Assembly (NCBI RefSeq): GCF_000004075.3
Contig: NC_026657.2
Location: forward strand, 39,356,732 to 39,420,731
Length of the DNA: 64,000 nt
Direction of reading: 5' to 3'
From: Cucumis sativus
Lineage: Eukaryota; Streptophyta; Magnoliopsida; Cucurbitales; Cucurbitaceae
The notes under the pieces were generated by a model that was given only the letters and a program-made list of their open reading frames with translations, searched no databases and had not been told where the DNA came from. Made by a program: the position numbers and the translations under genes. Numbering within the stretch: the first letter of the stretch is position 1; each line of letters opens with the position of its first letter. This document shows, in pieces, positions 25,030-37,912 of the stretch.

Positions 25030-25980
25030 ACCAAGAAAAACTAAGTTGCACTCACAAACCTCTAAATTCAACCCTTTACAAAACTACTAGTTGAATGAGA
25101 CACATTTTGCTAATCACAAACCTTTAAATTACTTCTTCGTTAATGTTGGAATTGTAAATTAAAAGAAAAAAACTTAGAGACAAACTTTTGGAGGCAAGGG
25201 CCAAAGTGAGCCAGACAAACTATGTTCGTACTGATAATAAAAAATACAAACTATTTATACTTTATAACCAAAAACCATAAATGGCAAAAACTCATTACAC
25301 TTGTTTTACCATAAAGTGTAAATAGTTTATTCGTTTTGTTGTTTTTGTTCTATGGAACCTAAATAGTAAAATGTTTGTCAATTTTTTTTATTTTTGAAAA
25401 ATCTCTATTTTCCTTCGTATAAATAATTTCAATTTTAATCTTTTTTAACAACGATTTTAGAGCCTGTTTGGATTATCTATGAAAAAAATATTTTTCAACA
25501 ATACATTTTCTTGGGCTATATACATAACACTTCTTTTTATAATTAAATATATACATAATTTTTGTCAAATTTTGGTTTTAATTGTTTTCCTTAAAATCAA
25601 TTACTTTTCAATCTAATTTTTCTTAAATGCATTTTGAAAAGTTATCAAACACGTTAAATGTTTTTAAATAGTTCTTTTTTAAAAAATTTAAACACTTTAA
25701 AATATAATTCAAATATAGCTTAATTTTTTAATTAAATTTAAATTTAGATTTTTATTTTAGTTTTTATTTTTCAGTTTTAAATTGGAATTTTTGTTTTTTT
25801 GTTATGGATAGCAAAATATTCAAACTATTTACAAAGTATAGCAAAATGCTTAAATAAACTATAGAAAGTTTGATGGATTTGGCTATTTTTAAATGTTGAA
25901 AATCAAGATTTTACAAGTATGTAAACAATAATTTTATTATTTTTATTAAAGATAATTACAATTAGAAACAACTTTACGAA
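25030..25980. other. AT-rich spacer, no gene seen
   Basis: Low-complexity A/T sequence. Weak words related to the foldback repeats (AGCAAAAT, ACTATAG) appear near 25820-25890. Nothing else can be supported. Confidence 0.5.
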
Positions 25981-25981
25981 T

Positions 25982-26323
25982 AATAATTAAATATATAACG
26001 ATATTTAAAAGAATTTGTAAATATAACAAAATCTATTGTTAACATACTCTTATGGTTTATTAGTGATAGACAAATATTTACATTATAATCTATCAGTGAT
26101 AAATTCTCATCACGGATAGACTTTGACAAATTTTATTACATCTGCAATTTTTAAGAATTTGTAAATATAACAAAATCTATTGTTAACAGACTCTTATGGT
26201 TTATTAGTGATAGACAAATATTTACATTATAATCTATCAGTGATAAATTCTCATCACGGATAGACTTTGACAAATTTTATTACATCTGCAATTTTTTTAA
26301 ATGTTATTATATACTTAATTATT
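25982..26323. repeat. Foldback repeat with an internal 144-bp tandem duplication
   Basis: The ends (AATAATTAAATATATAACGA on the left, TATTATATACTTAATTATT on the right) match the family at 19689 and 34793. Inside, the segment starting GAATTTGTAAATATAACAAA at 26011 recurs almost exactly from 26155, making this member about 342 bp instead of about 195 bp. Each unit contains AATCTATCAGTGATAAATTC. Confidence 0.7.
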
Positions 26324-29300
26324 TTGAATCTAATTTCTATATTTACCACTATATATTCAGTTTGTTATTATTATCTATTGAACTCATCTTTTTATTTTAA
26401 AATTTTATAATATTATTTATGAAAATGAGTATTATTTTACTTTTATTTTAAAATTCCCACCTTGAAAGACACAACTCAACCCACTAACTCTCACATTATT
26501 CACATTCATAAAAATAAACTTATAAACACATTTATATGAGTTTTAATCATATCTTCCATCTAATTTCCTCCAAAATTTATCTTGAGAGCCAATAAAATTT
26601 CACCACCTTACTCTAAGTCATACATTATTATTTAGCCACAATAATAGTAACAATAAATAACACCAAGTTGATGCAAAAAGTCTTAGATGCTATACAATTA
26701 CAAAATCTCAGTGCCCAAATTGGATTTCATATATACAATATATGAAAATATTTAGAATAAAAGAAATAATTAAATTGTACTTTTGGCTAAAAAATATTTG
26801 TTAAATTTTATTCATGATCTCGTTCAATACTAGAGCAAGTTGAAAACCCAAATCTTCATTTACTAATATCAAAACACCCATTTCCGAAATGTATAAGTTA
26901 AATAATCTTCAAGGTATATATAAGTTTAAAGCCAATCATCCACAACCACCAATAAAACACTCGTCGAAACGTTAAGGATTAATAATCTTTTTTAGAAATT
27001 AAATGGATTTGGTGATTAAAAGAAATTTTACATTTGATGTTCGTCCGAAAATTTTTGAAAGAATGTATGATGTTCGTTTTGAAAGAAAAAAAGACAAACG
27101 TTAAAAGATATAATTTTTATTAGAATACATTAGTTTTAAAACTGACATTACATTGTATCTATATACATAATATTAGTGTTAAATATGAATATTTATTAAG
27201 CTATTAAAGAATACAAACTATTGAAAAAAATATGGAAGGTGTTATTAGTTCCTTTATTTAAAAAAGAATAGTAAAATGATAAAAAGTTTTTCGAGTGTTA
27301 TTTTGTTATATTTAAAAATATTTACAACGATTTTGTTATTTTAAATCATTTTCTCTCTTAAAGATATTAAAAGTTATGAAAAAAGAAAATCAATGGTTGT
27401 CTTTAAAAATGAGTTTATGCGATCAAAATGAATATATATTATAAAACAATGTTTGTTATCGAGTTTAAAGTTAGAGACTTCCATTCTTTAATAGTTTTAA
27501 TATTTTAGTTGTTTTCTTTTTTAAATTTCTAACTAAACTACAAATCCACTAAATTAGATTTATATAGAACTAATTAACATGTAGAATATCTATTTGTGAT
27601 TAAAAAGTTGTATTAACATTAATTAAAGATCATTGCATTAACATAATCAACCAAATCCAACTATTAGGCATTTCCATTATTCATCATTTTATCGAAGCTT
27701 TAATTTAACTTAAAAATCAAAAACATTTTTGGAGAAAGACCAAAAGTTAGATTCACTTGCAATTAGACTCCCAAGTAACCATTGAATTTGACCCATCATT
27801 TTCCAAATATTAAAATTTACCAATTACATTATTATTCTTATTACAATCATTATTAATTTTAATGTTTTATTATTATTTATTATTATTTGAATCACACAAG
27901 ACATTTTCAAAAGATTATGGACAGATTGTCAATTTATTGGATTACCATTTAATTAATCCATATTTTCTTTGGATTCAGAATACCAATCTCTCTGCTTGTT
28001 GGCCTTTTTCTCTCAATATTAATCATGAAAATATTTGTTATATTTTCAATCCATTTTCAATGATTTAATTTAATTTTAATTTTGTAGTTTATGTAAGTTG
28101 AGTTAAGGTTTTGTCTTATACGAGAGTTATGGTTATATTATAAATTGAACTATGATCATGGAGTAGTTGTCATATACAAATTTGAAGATCTAAGTATGAG
28201 ATTTTATTGAATTTAGCATATTTGGTTTAAGGGTTGGAATAAAACAAAATTGACTTATTTTTTGTTGACTTGTATAGTCCACTTTCCAAACAATTTTGAA
28301 TGAGACAAATTATTACTAATTTTATCATATATATATATAATTTAATCTATGTTTGATGGAGCTTTTCAATGATTGACAGAATTAGGTATAATCAGGCTTA
28401 TGTATTTAAATTAAAGCAAAAAATAGTGTTTTGGTTACTAGATTTTAATTTAGATTTCATAAGTTATGTAATTATTTTTAGCTTTTAATTAATTTTGAGT
28501 TTTGTATTGATATTTTATGCTTTTATCTTAAGTTTTATGTTAATATTCACTTTGGTGTTTGGTGTTAACGCTAATTTAAGTTTATTGATTTAAAATAATT
28601 ATAAAGTAAACTTTTTCTAAAATTAATTTTCATAACAACCATACTGAAAACAAACCATTAAATCAAAATGTGAATGTATTTAGACAAAAGATTAAGAAAT
28701 TGGATTATAGTTTAAATCAATGTTTATAAATCATAAAACTTATGGTAGTTTTCAAAATATTAGTCAACCATAAATGTTTGTTAATTTATCTATGAATGTG
28801 TTTTATGTTAAATAAAAATGGTTCAATTCTTACTTTGCAATGCTACATTGTTTTTTTTTTTCTTTTAATAAAATAGTTGAGTTTGTAACCTTGTATTTAT
28901 ATATTTCTAAAAAAAACCATATCTATTTAGTATAATTTTGCATTTTAAGTTTTAAATTACAAATTTTGCCTACAATAATAATAACAACATAAAAATGTTG
29001 TAAAAAAAACTAAAAGTTGCCGAACTAAAAATTTAAGGGTAATTATTTTTAAAAGAATTGTTGAAAATATTTATAAACGCACTAAAATGTTATTATCTAT
29101 TGTAAATATGGAGTAAATATTTTTTTTCTAAATTTGTAAATAATTTGACTCATCTTGCCATATTTGAAAACGTTTTAAATATTAACCTTACTTTCTCTTA
29201 ATTTTTTACTATGTTTTGCTTTTTTTTTGTTTAAGTTGAAATTTTATCCAAATTTTAAAAACTACTCTAAAAAAAACTTAATGTGGTTTTGTTTTACAAC

Positions 29301-29990
29301 ATTGGTAAAAAAAATGCTTGCAAGCTTTTTCAAAAGTTAAAAAGATTATTAAATAGAGTGTGAAATATAAAAGTTTAATATATTTTATTGATATTTTAAT
29401 TTGTTTTACTATAATCATCAAGTTTAAGGATTTAGTGTCACGGATGTATTTTTAGGTTTGATGACTTATATGGGGTTAGTAAATTGAATAATGTGTTTTT
29501 CCCACATTATATTTTGACTATAGAAAAAAAGAGAGATCATGGACATGAGTAATTATTATTATTTAATATGCATCATAGTTGGCCATAAACCCACAAGCAT
29601 AAATTATTCATTCTTGAAAGAAAAAGAAAAAAAGAAGAAGAAAATTTTACAAAATATTTATATTTCATGTAAAAATGAACGGATTTTTATCTTTAAATAA
29701 GTCTTTAATTATGATAAAAACACAATGTAAGTATTGAATGTAAATAGGGTTAAAAGCTATAAATTTTGAAATCCAAAAAGATCAAAATTAATTAGAATCA
29801 AATTGTTTCCAAACAGTTTTCAATTAGACTATTCTCATTACTAATTAATACTACATTACGATCTCATTTGTACGTTGTATTGAAAGTTTTTTCAACTTTT
29901 TTTGAATGGTTAGTAGTGGGGATTAGATTTACATTGTAGGTTTCGAAAAAAGGCAATAATTAAAAATGAAAAGCATGTAGGTATGTATGT
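26324..29990. other. AT-rich spacer, no gene seen
   Basis: Long A/T-rich sequence with scattered short open frames of biased composition (for example near 27862-28068) and no domain that I recognise. No repeat with clean ends was identified. Confidence 0.5.
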
Positions 29991-30510
29991 ATGTTTGGGG
30001 AGGGGAACTAATAAGAAAGAGCATTGAATTTGGTCACGGGCGACACATCCCAAGATAGCCTTTCTCTTCCATATCCCCTCTCTCTCTCCTCCACAACAAC
30101 CCTGACGAGATGGACTCACCAGTACTCTATAAATAAATTTGGTTTTGGCTTTGGGTGGGTGGGGGGGTCGGGGACTGTAGTGTAGGTGTGCGGGCGGTTG
30201 GAGTTTAGTGGTCGAAGTCATCGGGAGGGTGAGGGTGGTGGGAATAAGACAACAAAAGTCCCACTAAATAACGAAAATTGTAATAGCGGTTTTGGAGGTT
30301 GGGTGGAATTACCAGAAACCGGATTTTGGTGGATATTGATATTGTGTGCGGAGACGGGTAGCTGGTTTTTCCCCACGGGCAGACAACAGAATTAAATCGC
30401 TTTATGTCGGGTGGTGAGATCATAACAAACAAACAAAAACCAACCCCGGTTTTCTCCCTCACCGGGCTGCCCCCTCCCACCTCTTCTATTTTCCTACCAC
30501 TTCCCTCCAA
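29990..30510. other. GC-rich island with CT- and G-rich tracts, function unknown
   Basis: About 500 bases stand out from very AT-rich surroundings: CTCTCTCTCTCC near 30080, a TATA-like CTATAAATAAAT at 30125-30137, GGGTGGGTGGGGGGGTCGGGG at about 30154-30174, and CACCGGGCTGCCCCCTCCC near 30460. Both strands have open frames of about 100 codons, but their translations are low-complexity and match no family I know. It could be a promoter with a non-coding RNA or an unannotated short gene. Confidence 0.35.
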
Positions 30511-33500
30511 CGCAATTTATTCATTTCTTTTTTATATTTTTACTCTTTAAATTTATAATAATACATCGATTTAATTTGTATTGGATTTTTAAATTTAGCT
30601 TAAAAATGTATTAGAAATATTCTTTTTGTTTCATTCTTAAAAAATAATTGTATGATATCTAAAATTATTTGAGAAATTTTCTAAACATATTTTTGAAAAC
30701 TTTATGATCAACTTGGTCTAATCTTATGAATCTAGGAAGTAAAAATGTGCATCTTTAAAACTCGGATCAACACACTATTTTAAAAAATTTGAGATTAAAA
30801 TGATAATTTGCTCTACATGATTTAAAAGTATTGTGTGTTAATTGGAGAAAATCATCTCAAATATAATGCAATAAATTTATTTTTTAGTAGTTTTGTTTTA
30901 TAGGGTGTATCTATTCATATAACTTTGAATAAATTTTTAAGAAATATTTATTCCTTTTTCATCCATCAAATTCGAATATTTTTTTTTCACAACTTAAAAT
31001 TATAAAAAGGAATAAAAAAAATTAGTAATTAATCTGTTTTTTTTAATGTACTATGAGTATTTTGACTCACTATGCCATAATTAAAAACAATAATTTTAAA
31101 AAAATCATTTTAATTTTTCATTATCTTTTTTAAAATGTGAAAAATAAATAAATGGTGTTAAATTTCCTTTAATATATTGTAGGCTAGCCAGGGTGTCAAT
31201 ACTATTAATAATTGACGTTTGTTTGTTTATTTTATACTTACAGCTCTCTAGTTTTCCAGATGTTAGTTTTAAATAAAAATAAAATCTTCCAGATGTTAAG
31301 AGTTTAATTTAAAAACAAATTATTAAATTGAATTGAATTGAATTTTGTTACTAAATTAATGAACTATTGTGTACTTTATATTAATTAATGTATATTAGAG
31401 AATAAGATTTTGCTACAATTGCGGTACCCTTCACATATTATTCCTCAATATTGCACATTATTTGAATATCCAACTTGCTTATTTGGTAACACCAACTTGC
31501 TTCTCTTAAAAAACAACAACAATAATAAAAACTCAACTTGCTTGAGCAAAACTACAAAACTTAGTTAAATTAAATTAAACAAGTAAAAAAAATAATAATA
31601 TGAATTGTCCTTTAAAGTATTAATTAAGTTAATAATGCTTAAATGACATAGAATTTATATTATCGATTTTTGAGATTAATAATTAGGTTGATAACTCTTT
31701 GAAGTTAAATTTTATTTTCTTTAATCTATTGCTTAAATAATATGATTAAATTTGTAGCCAAATTCAAAAACCAAAATAACTTTTTGTCAAACCATTTATT
31801 GAAAATGTAGACAACAAATGAAAGTAATATCGTTAATTGCTTAATTTCAAAAACTGAAACAAACGACAAAATAATGAATATAGTATAAATGGTTTGTTTT
31901 TACGCACACATATATGCATGTACGTATATGTATGTATAGTGTTTTCTCTCTATATATTTTTTCAGTTTCCTCAATAATTTTATCCCATTGTTCAAGTAAG
32001 CTTTGTACTTTTCCTATCTTGAAAAGTCCACAAAAATTATTGAGATAGCCTTTCTAAAAGTGTGTATAATTTAAAATAGTCTTATCATAAAAAAGGTTGA
32101 TATATTGAAATGCTTTAAATTCGATATGTGACGCTATGAGTAATTCAGTATAGGGAGATTCACTATTCTTTGACGTAACTAATATGTTGTTGGTAAACGT
32201 AACAATAGATACCGATTCAATTAAATAATTAAATTTGAGAGAAAATAAGCAACAACAACATGATTTATATATTATAATTACAATAAATTAAATCAATAGT
32301 TTTTTTAATTCATTGAGATTATATTTCAATAATGATTATATTTTATTGAGCAAATATATTTTTTTAAAAAAATTAAAATTTGACATTAAACAGAAAAATA
32401 AGTTTGATTTAGGATGTATGATTTAAAATACTGCTATTTTTATTTAAAAAAAATAGGAAAGTTGTTTTTCATAATTATTTAATACAATATGCAATTGAAT
32501 AAATTGCAATAAACTATTTATTTGTTTATTCAACATGATAGATCTAGTATTCGAGTTTGAAAATTAAAAGGTTATTAGAATAATCACAATTCGTAAGCAA
32601 TTTGGTTTGAATCATCATATTGTTTCTGTACTAGAAAAAATATTTATTAGAAACATTGACAACTTTTTATTATCATTATTATTTAGTTTTCGAAAATTAC
32701 TATTTTCTCATAACATATATCCAATACTTGCTTCTCTCTTAAATTATTAGCCCTTTCAAATTTCAAAATTATATATTTAAAACAATTTTTTCTTTTAACT
32801 TTTTAAATTAAAGAAAAAAAAAATTAAACTCCAAGACAATTTAATTCCTATATTTTAGGTTATTATATTCGAGTTATAACAAATAGAGTTTAAGATTATT
32901 TTAGTTGAGTTTTAATGATCATGTCGGACTATAAGGAGTCGTTTGATCCTCATTACAAAGGACTGGAGTGAGCTATTTGTTTGCACCAAGACTTATCACA
33001 ATCCTAAGATTATGATTATTCTATTTTTTTCCCTTATTTCTCTATTTACTTTTTCAAACATAGATTATAAAACTCAAACTATGATAATCTACATTCTAAA
33101 TACATAATATAATAATTCATAAACTATTATAACTTTCGAACTATGATAATTCACTTCACGTCACAAGACTCAAACATTCCCGAAATAATAGAAAATATAT
33201 GAGGATGAGAGGACTATTCTAGTAAAGTAATTAGTAACACAATCCCTACATAGTTGTTAGGTTCAAGTTTCAAGGCATTATTGACCTTATTTATTTATTT
33301 GTATGATTATAAATATTAAATCTAGTGGTGAGGTTTAAATGAATAAAAATAAGAAAGGAATAATGAAGAATTTGGGAAGAGGAATTTTGGGTGGATCTCA
33401 AGTGTGTTGGGGTGACGTGTGAGCTCCATGTTTTTCTTTTTATTATTTTAATTCACTTTATGTCTCCGCCCTTTGTTTTCTCTTTTTATTCCTTCAAATA

Positions 33501-34792
33501 TCATTTCTCAATTCAATAGTTAGTTTCTATCACTTCACTATCAAGTTTTTTAATTTAATATTTACTATCCCTTTATTTGAATTTTTTAAATGATATCAAA
33601 CTAATTTCCTAGATTAAATTTAAATTTTATTAATAGTAAAAAAACTAAAATTAGATAATACCTGAGTTAAGTTGATGTGTATATTATTTTAGTTTGAGGT
33701 TATACTGTTATGCATGCTTAAAGATAACAGTATCTACTGTAGTAAAAAAATAAAAAATCATGAATATAGAATAGTAAAAACGGTAGCAAATGAAGTTCTT
33801 AAAATATTGTTGACTATAGTTAATTTAAGATTACATAATAGTATTTATCGTGATAAGAAAATGATTATTATAGTGTGTTGGATGGTTTTTACTCAAAACA
33901 ATCTCTTTCTCCAATTGCATTTATGCCCCGTCAATACTTTGATTGTTATTAAACATTTCGGTCTAAATAATTTCAAGATAATTAATTTGATTTTAGGTAA
34001 GTGAGCATTAACCATCAAACTAATCAATATAATGGTTAAAAAAATTTCATGCATGTTACTATTTGTATCTATCACGATATAATTTGAATCTATTTTAATA
34101 TTACGATCAATTGTAGATAGATTGTGATGTTTATATTTATTATTTAATATATTAGTTATCGATTATTAAAAACAAAAGTGCTCACAAATCAAATATAAAG
34201 TTGTTGAATTCTAAAACTAAAAGTTTGAATGATCATCAATATTGTTAAACTTGAAGAAAGCAATAAAAATGTTTGAATCACTTTCGTTAGGTTTTTTTGT
34301 CAATATATAGCTATGATGATATTATGGTTACAACACACGTCAATATGTTAGTGTAATCTTTTAACCTAAAAGGGACTTAGAAAATATATAGAATAATAAT
34401 TCATTATGCTTTATTGTAATAATCAACTCGATAAAATCAAATCAATATTTTCATTAATAATAATAATTATCATTATTCACTTCTATGAATATCTCAATCA
34501 ATTGCCTTTTTAAGAAAAAATAAAAATAAAAAACCCATCAAATCTATTATATATCTAAAGTCATTTACGGATTTTTTTAAGGGACATTTTTATAAATATA
34601 TAATTAATTATCAAACCCTTCTTACATGTAAACTTATTATACTTTTACTTTTAAATTATTTCTATATTAATCCTTAAATTTTATTTAAAGCATTTTATTT
34701 TATGAATGATATTTTTTTATTTGTTTAAAGAGCAATAAAAAATACAAACTATTTACGTTTGGAATAGTGGTAAATTTAGTCATTAAATTCAA
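30511..34792. other. AT-rich spacer, no gene seen
   Basis: No open frame with recognisable content. A frame at 33714-34004 encodes an Ile/Lys/Asn-rich string that follows base composition. Short TATG/TATA microsatellite-like runs occur near 31905-31935. Confidence 0.5.
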
Positions 34793-34986
34793 AATAATTA
34801 AATATATAACAACATTTTTAAAAAATTACAAATATAACAAAATTTGTCAAATTCTATCGATGATAGAAGTCTATCAACGATAGACCATGTTGAAAATATT
34901 GATCTATTATACGATACAAGTCTTATGAGTGATAGTTTTGCTATATTTGCAATTTTTTTAAATGTTGTTATATTCTTAATTATTAT
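34793..34986. repeat. Foldback (MITE-like) repeat, 194 bp
   Basis: The left end AATAATTAAATATATAACAA and the right end TGTTGTTATATTCTTAATTA plus TT are inverted complements over about 50 bases. The centre carries TCTATCGATGATAGAAGTCT and ATCAACGATAGACC. It is nearly the same length as the copy at 19689, which argues for a defined element. Confidence 0.7.
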
Positions 34987-36990
34987 TCATAAAATAGCGA
35001 TCAATTACAATTACATTTTACATTTTATGGAAAAATACAACGTTGAAGACAAAAACTCATTAAACTTGATTTTACAATAAAATGTAAATAGTTTGTCGAT
35101 TTTGTTATCTTTTACAATTCACCTTTTAAATACAGCAAAATTTACCAAAATATTAGCAAAATTTTCAGATAGATCGATAACTTTCACAAGTGTCTATTAG
35201 TGATATTGATACATTGATCATAACTAAATAGATATTAGTAGAAGTTTATTTGTATCTACCAATAACGATCGTTTTGATAAAATCTGCAATTTTGTTATAT
35301 TTTATAATATTTATCAATACTTATGTTATTTACCGTAATTTTATAATCCTAAAACTTAAAAAATAGAGGAAAAGAGATGGATGTTCTTTAAAAAGAGATG
35401 ATAATTTAAAATCAAGAAAATAAAGAACAAAAGTAAAATTATAATCTTAGAAAATTAAAGTTCAAAATTTATAGAATAAGGTTTTGATCATATGATATTA
35501 ATTGATCCGTGTGCTATTTAACTCGTAGCCTTTTTAGGATGTGATGTAAGATAGAACAATTTTAATTAAATGGCCTACCTAATTATTAGATTTTTCTTAA
35601 TAATTGAGATTGTAAAGGACGTGTATGAAATAATTATAATTATTTTCATTTTTAGTGATTGTGAAATTATTTTTGATATATTCATAATGATAATCATGAT
35701 GTTATTTCTTATAAATTTCCCTATATGGCTATGCTCACATGAACTCTCCAAGCCCTCCATTAGTCAAATCATCTCACTATACAATATTCATTGTGTCTCT
35801 CAATCGAAATTTTGAATCCCTAACGACCTTTTTTACTTCTGAAAATCAAATATGCGTCGTGGAATTGAAATATATACATGTATATAAAAAGAAAGATAGA
35901 AAGAAATTCAAACAAAAAAGTTATATTGCGTTATTGTGTTTTAACAATTTCTTTATGATCTGAGGAAGTGGTGATATGCAAAATAAAAATAAAAGGAAGT
36001 CGATCTAACATCAAAGTCAAAGATATCTCACGTGAAGTTATAATATCGTATTTAAAAGAACAATAACCTAAATCCTTATTTTCTGATCTAGTTTAGCCCT
36101 AGACTTACTTAAGAGTTTAAAATGTTAACTTTTTCATCGTCTTTTACCTTGTTATGGACTATTTTGGACCAAATGACATAAACGATAATGGGAGAGAAGT
36201 TATTACAATAAGATCGACGTGGACTCAGCTCAAAAGAGAACGTTTTGTATAAGATATGACTTTGATGGAATAAAACAAAGGTCGAGTCGATGACATCCTA
36301 CTTGGCCTTACACTCAAGTAATTGAGAGTGACTCGAATTCTTGAAAATTTAAATGTAGCTCGAGAATTCTAAAAAAAAAAAGAACATATGTGTGACAAGT
36401 ACTATTAACGTAAACTTTCTCATCTTACAAACATAACAGAATCTACATACATCAATAATAAATTCTTATGACTTATCCGTAATAGATTAATATTTATAAT
36501 ATAAAATTAATATATATTAATAATTTAAATCTAATTGATATATTGATAACGATCACGTCCGGAAATAGTTAATATTATGGTGAAAAGAAAAGAAAAGAAA
36601 AAATCACATCCATTTTGATTGACGAGTGAGGTAATGAAAGAGCTTGCACCCAAAGGTAACATTAAAATTAAAATTTGAAAGCGCGTTATCATTTAATTTG
36701 GCTTCTTCCTAAAAGTTTAACACAACATGTATTGGTAGATATAATTATGACCCCACCATTTAATTAAAATTATTGCGTATTCAAATTAACTACTAACAAT
36801 ATTGGCTTAAGAAGAAACCTAGATTTTTAATTAATTAATAAGTAATGACAAACACCTAACCACTTTTTAATTTAATTTGGTCTCTTAATTAACTTATTTT
36901 AATTTAATAAACTATGTAATTAATTAGGGCATTATGGTAAGTGGGTTATATTATTATTATTGGTGTATACAAATAATAGATTCTACTGTT
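34987..36990. other. AT-rich spacer, no gene seen
   Basis: 35095-35345 holds looser relatives of the foldback family (AGCAAAATTTACC, AAATCTGCAATTTTGTTATA). The open frames at 35570-35815 and overlapping strands are Ile/Leu-rich strings without a family match. No other feature is supported. Confidence 0.5.
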
Positions 36991-36999
36991 AGTTTCTTG

Positions 37000-37007
37000 A
37001 CACGTGT
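37000..37007. promoter_or_regulatory. Palindromic G-box ACACGTGT upstream of the bHLH gene
   Basis: A perfect ACACGTGT palindrome about 910 bases before the bHLH start codon. G-boxes are bound by bHLH and bZIP proteins, so feedback by the encoded factor is possible but not shown. Confidence 0.35.
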
Positions 37008-37832
37008 ATACATTTCCAAAATTACATAAAAAAAATGCTAATAAACTTCTATCTCTTTAAAACAAAAATGGTGAATGACTTGATCTAGTGTATTTTGCTT
37101 TCTGCCTTGTCCTTGGGACTCCGTTGAGTCTAAGTCGACTCTTGGTGTTGGTCTGTGTTTAGGGTTGTTTTCTTTAGGCGTTTTCTATGTATCTTGTTTT
37201 CTATAATTTAATCAACTGTAGAGTTCTTTTGCTGTTGTATAATATATATTGCATTTTTTAAAAAAATATTGGTCTCGAAACAATGAGAATAATTTTGTTA
37301 ATTGTTTGGCATTGGATAACCTTCTAAAATTGAGAGGGTGTAGTATGGAATTACGTTTGTTAATGTAAACAACTTCAAACAGTAATTGATTGAGACCCAC
37401 ATTCTAAATTACGTTTCATATATATATATATATTTATACGGATGTAAGCATATCGTAAAAGTTTAAGAGGGTGTAGTATAACGATAACGTACATGGTCAA
37501 GTAGGAAAAAGAAAAGGGTAATTGTACAGTTGGCCTTTTGAGGGCATAGAAAAACAGAGAACCAATTCTGACATGGTCTTCTTTTGTGATGCAACCAAAG
37601 TAATTAATTTGGTCAATCTTTTCACCATTTTTATATAAAAATCCCCCACTTTCCTTCTACTCCTTTCCCTCTCTTTGATTGTACAGATTTCGGTGAAAAT
37701 GACATCAATATCAAGATTCCTCATACTATATACTATATACTGAAAATTTTAATCCCCAATTTCATATAATTAATTTCATACAATCATACATACTGTATAA
37801 TATAATCTAATTTCCCATCACTCCCCTCTCTG

Positions 37833-37842
37833 TCTATATATA
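37833..37842 (+). promoter_or_regulatory. TATA box of the bHLH gene
   Basis: TCTATATATA follows a CT-rich stretch (CACTCCCCTCTCTG) and lies about 75 bases before the ATG at 37913, which would give a leader of roughly 45 bases. Confidence 0.6.
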
Positions 37843-37912
37843 TTCTCCAACTTCACAACATTCATTAATCAAATTGAGAGGGAGAGATAAATTGTTTTCT
37901 TTATTGTTAAAA

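Noticed and set aside
30186-30510. Open frames of 69 and 101 codons on opposite strands
   Set aside because: Low-complexity Gly/Pro/Ser text caused by the GC-rich island; kept only as an unexplained island, not as genes.
37874-37912. In-frame 13-codon extension before the bHLH ATG
   Set aside because: It begins with TTG and lies in the leader; the ATG at 37913 gives the MEL start seen in the family.
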